DNA of 63,467 nucleotides from Zoogloea sp. LCSB751 (GTDB lineage: Bacteria > Pseudomonadota > Gammaproteobacteria > Burkholderiales > Rhodocyclaceae). The stretch covers positions 1-63,467 of the forward strand of contig NZ_MWUM01000030.1 in assembly GCF_002028455.1 (NCBI RefSeq), given 5' to 3'. The notes under the pieces are model-generated. The model saw only the letters and a program-made list of their open reading frames with translations. It ran no database searches and was not told the DNA's origin. The position numbers and the translations under genes were made by a program. Every line of letters begins with the position of its first letter. The stretch's first letter is position 1. Shown piece after piece: positions 62,165-63,467 of the stretch.

Positions 62165-62902
62165 ATGTTGTCTGTAACACCCGTGGTCGCTGGCCGACCG
62201 AGCATCACCGCAGCAGCCTTTGCCAAGTTTGCTGAACTTGTCAGAAAGACCGGAACAAGTCCGTCACCATCGGGACGGAAACGTAAAAACGCAGCACGAA
62301 AGAGGCTGAATCGCATCATCAATGAGCAGCGCAGATACGCGAAGTCTGCCGGGCTTCGGGCCGTCGCATTGACTCTGACCTACCGAAACTCGGATAAGTA
62401 TTCAAAAAAGCACATCAGCAGTTTCGTGGACCGCCTACGCCCGGTGCTAAAGCGGTTGGGTTACACGCTGCCCTACGCTTGGGTGCTGGAATGCGCGGGG
62501 CAGCTGCACTACCACCTCATGCTTTGGCTTCCGCGTACCTTCATACTCGACCCGGCCAAGCTGTCCCGGTGGTGGCCTTGGGGGGGCACATGGGTAGAAG
62601 GCTGCAGAGCCGTCAAGGCCTGGGGGCGTTACATGGCTAAGTTTGACAGCGTAACCAAGCTCCCAGAGAGGGCTCGTTTGTTCGGCTATGGCGGGCTGGA
62701 TGATGCCGGCAATACGGCAGTTTCACGTGCCGCATTGCCTTGCTGGCTCCTGGCCGTCCTGCCATTGGGCCATCGGGTCCGCCGCTGTCTGGGCGGGGGA
62801 TGGGTAGATGTGCTAACGGGTGAAATCTACCTGTCCCCCTACATCTGGACTCCGTGGGGATGCCGCCATGCCACGCTCAGCTCGCCGCCAACCTATCATT
62901 GA
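62165..62902 (+). CDS. Rolling-circle replication initiator (HUH Rep, filamentous-phage type)
   Basis: The protein is 245 residues from the ATG at 62165, which has AGAAGG 7 bp upstream; a GTG at 62159 is too close to that site. It carries the three rolling-circle motifs: AVALTLTYR (residues 67-74 region), the HUH motif LHYHLMLW with His115 and His117, and the tyrosine motif RYMAKF with Tyr156 and Lys159. The WVLECAGQLHYHLMLWLPR block and the following WWPWG resemble Rep proteins of Xanthomonas-type filamentous phages. Those proteins are usually longer, so this may be a reduced form. A palindrome array begins 86 bp after its stop. Confidence 0.82.
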   Translation: MLSVTPVVAGRPSITAAAFAKFAELVRKTGTSPSPSGRKRKNAARKRLNRIINEQRRYAKSAGLRAVALTLTYRNSDKYSKKHISSFVDRLRPVLKRLGYTLPYAWVLECAGQLHYHLMLWLPRTFILDPAKLSRWWPWGGTWVEGCRAVKAWGRYMAKFDSVTKLPERARLFGYGGLDDAGNTAVSRAALPCWLLAVLPLGHRVRRCLGGGWVDVLTGEIYLSPYIWTPWGCRHATLSSPPTYH

Positions 62903-62987
62903 CTTGCGTGAACGCATCAGGGGCACGCATTGCAGGCATCGAGTCGGGGTGAGGAGTCGCAGCTGATGGAAGGCGCAGCGGGTGCAG

Positions 62988-63467
62988 GTGCCGCGTCGAG
63001 CGCGTCCTAGTAGGACGCGTGACCGGTCGGCGCGAGTGGCCTCGATTCCCGGGAGGAGGCAGCGCGTCCTACTAGGACGCGTTGGGCGGAGAACGGCTGA
63101 CGTACTGTTCAACGCGCAGTCGATGTCCCTGTGCGCAGCTGACCATCCATCTGAAAGGCCGCGCAGACGGGTGCCGCATCGAGCGCGTCCTAGTAGGACG
63201 CGTGACCGGTCGGCGCGAGTGGCCTCGATTCCCGGGAGGAGGCAGCGCGTCCTACTAGGACGCGTTGGGGCGGAGAACGGCTGACGTGCCCGTTTCAACG
63301 CGCAGTCGATGTCCCTGTGCGCAGCTGACCATCCATCCGAAAGGCCGTGCGGGCCGGTGCAGCATCGAGCGCGTCCTACTAGGACGCGTTGGGCGGAGAA
63401 CGGCTGACGTGCCCGTTTCAACGCGCAGTCGATGTCCCTGTGCGCAGCTGACCATCCATCCGAAAGG
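62988..63467 (+). repeat. Tandem array with five alternating 19-bp palindromes
   Basis: Units begin at 62988, 63171 and 63357 (183 and 186 bp; the third is cut by the window end and lacks the segment between its first two palindromes). Perfect palindromes lie at 63001-63019 and 63184-63202 (CGCGTCCTAGTAGGACGCG) and at 63063-63081, 63246-63264 and 63370-63388 (the reverse complement, with central C). The units also share a 14-bp bulged stem (63110-63125 with 63177-63187). Open frames across the array are repetitive and do not look coding. Confidence 0.9.

Noticed and set aside
62813..63421. A 202-codon minus-strand open frame (and shorter ones) across the terminal repeats
   Set aside because: The frame consists of repeated translations of the palindrome units, runs into the Rep gene, and has no ribosome site or protein-like variation between copies.
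62988..63467. CRISPR array
   Set aside because: The units are 183-186 bp and nearly identical throughout, without short repeats separated by unique spacers, and no cas genes are present.

Overview
The window looks like a chromosomal segment of a betaproteobacterium, most likely of the Rhodocyclales (Azospira/Dechloromonas-like). I base this on high GC content, the conserved blocks rpsP-rimM-trmD-rplS, pepA-holC-valS, ileS-lspA-fkpB-ispH and queA-tgt, and betaproteobacterial families such as the sigma factor/DUF3619/DUF3106/RDD group. The taxonomic call is inferred from gene order and protein style, not from a marker-gene comparison.

From 1 to about 45.5 kb the window is core chromosome. In order it holds: the end of pntB; sixA and a CYTH-CHAD protein; a moaC-soxY-soxZ operon; a BepA-like M48 protease; a seven-gene minus-strand operon (5353-9783) built around a MglA-like GTPase, a Roadblock protein, a PAS protein and a cytoplasmic substrate-binding-like protein; a TusA-like protein; valS-(unknown)-holC-pepA; lptFG; an ECF-type sigma factor with a putative membrane partner; ilvI-ilvH-ilvC, pssA and leuA (branched-chain amino acid and phospholipid synthesis); wrbA/DUF2069; a YihY protein; the ribosomal operon; folE2; dxs-ispA-xseB beside a divergent Rieske oxygenase; ispH-fkpB-lspA-ileS-ribF; and queA-tgt. 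Bidirectional hairpin terminators separate several convergent pairs.

At 45469-45553 lies tRNA-Leu(CAA), followed directly by a tyrosine integrase. From there to the end the DNA reads as an integrated plasmid-like island. It carries an H-NS-like protein, an origin-like region with five 22-bp iterons on exact 22-bp spacing, a TrfA-like replication initiator, a type I restriction-modification operon with three inserted accessory genes (one with a PD-(D/E)xK-type motif), a collapsed umuDC remnant, and a ParM/ParR-type partition pair with palindromic centromere-like repeats. Beyond these lie an AlpA-like regulator and a rolling-circle (HUH) Rep of filamentous-phage type, which abuts an array of five perfect 19-bp palindromes in alternating orientation inside tandem units of about 185 bp. 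The right boundary of the island was not identified.

The most interesting candidates are the GTPase/Roadblock/PAS/binding-protein operon, the iteron origin with its unexplained 171-bp-period structured repeats, the hsdR 5' remnant that marks a cargo insertion inside the restriction operon, and the Rep-adjacent palindrome array, which can also fold like integron attC sites.
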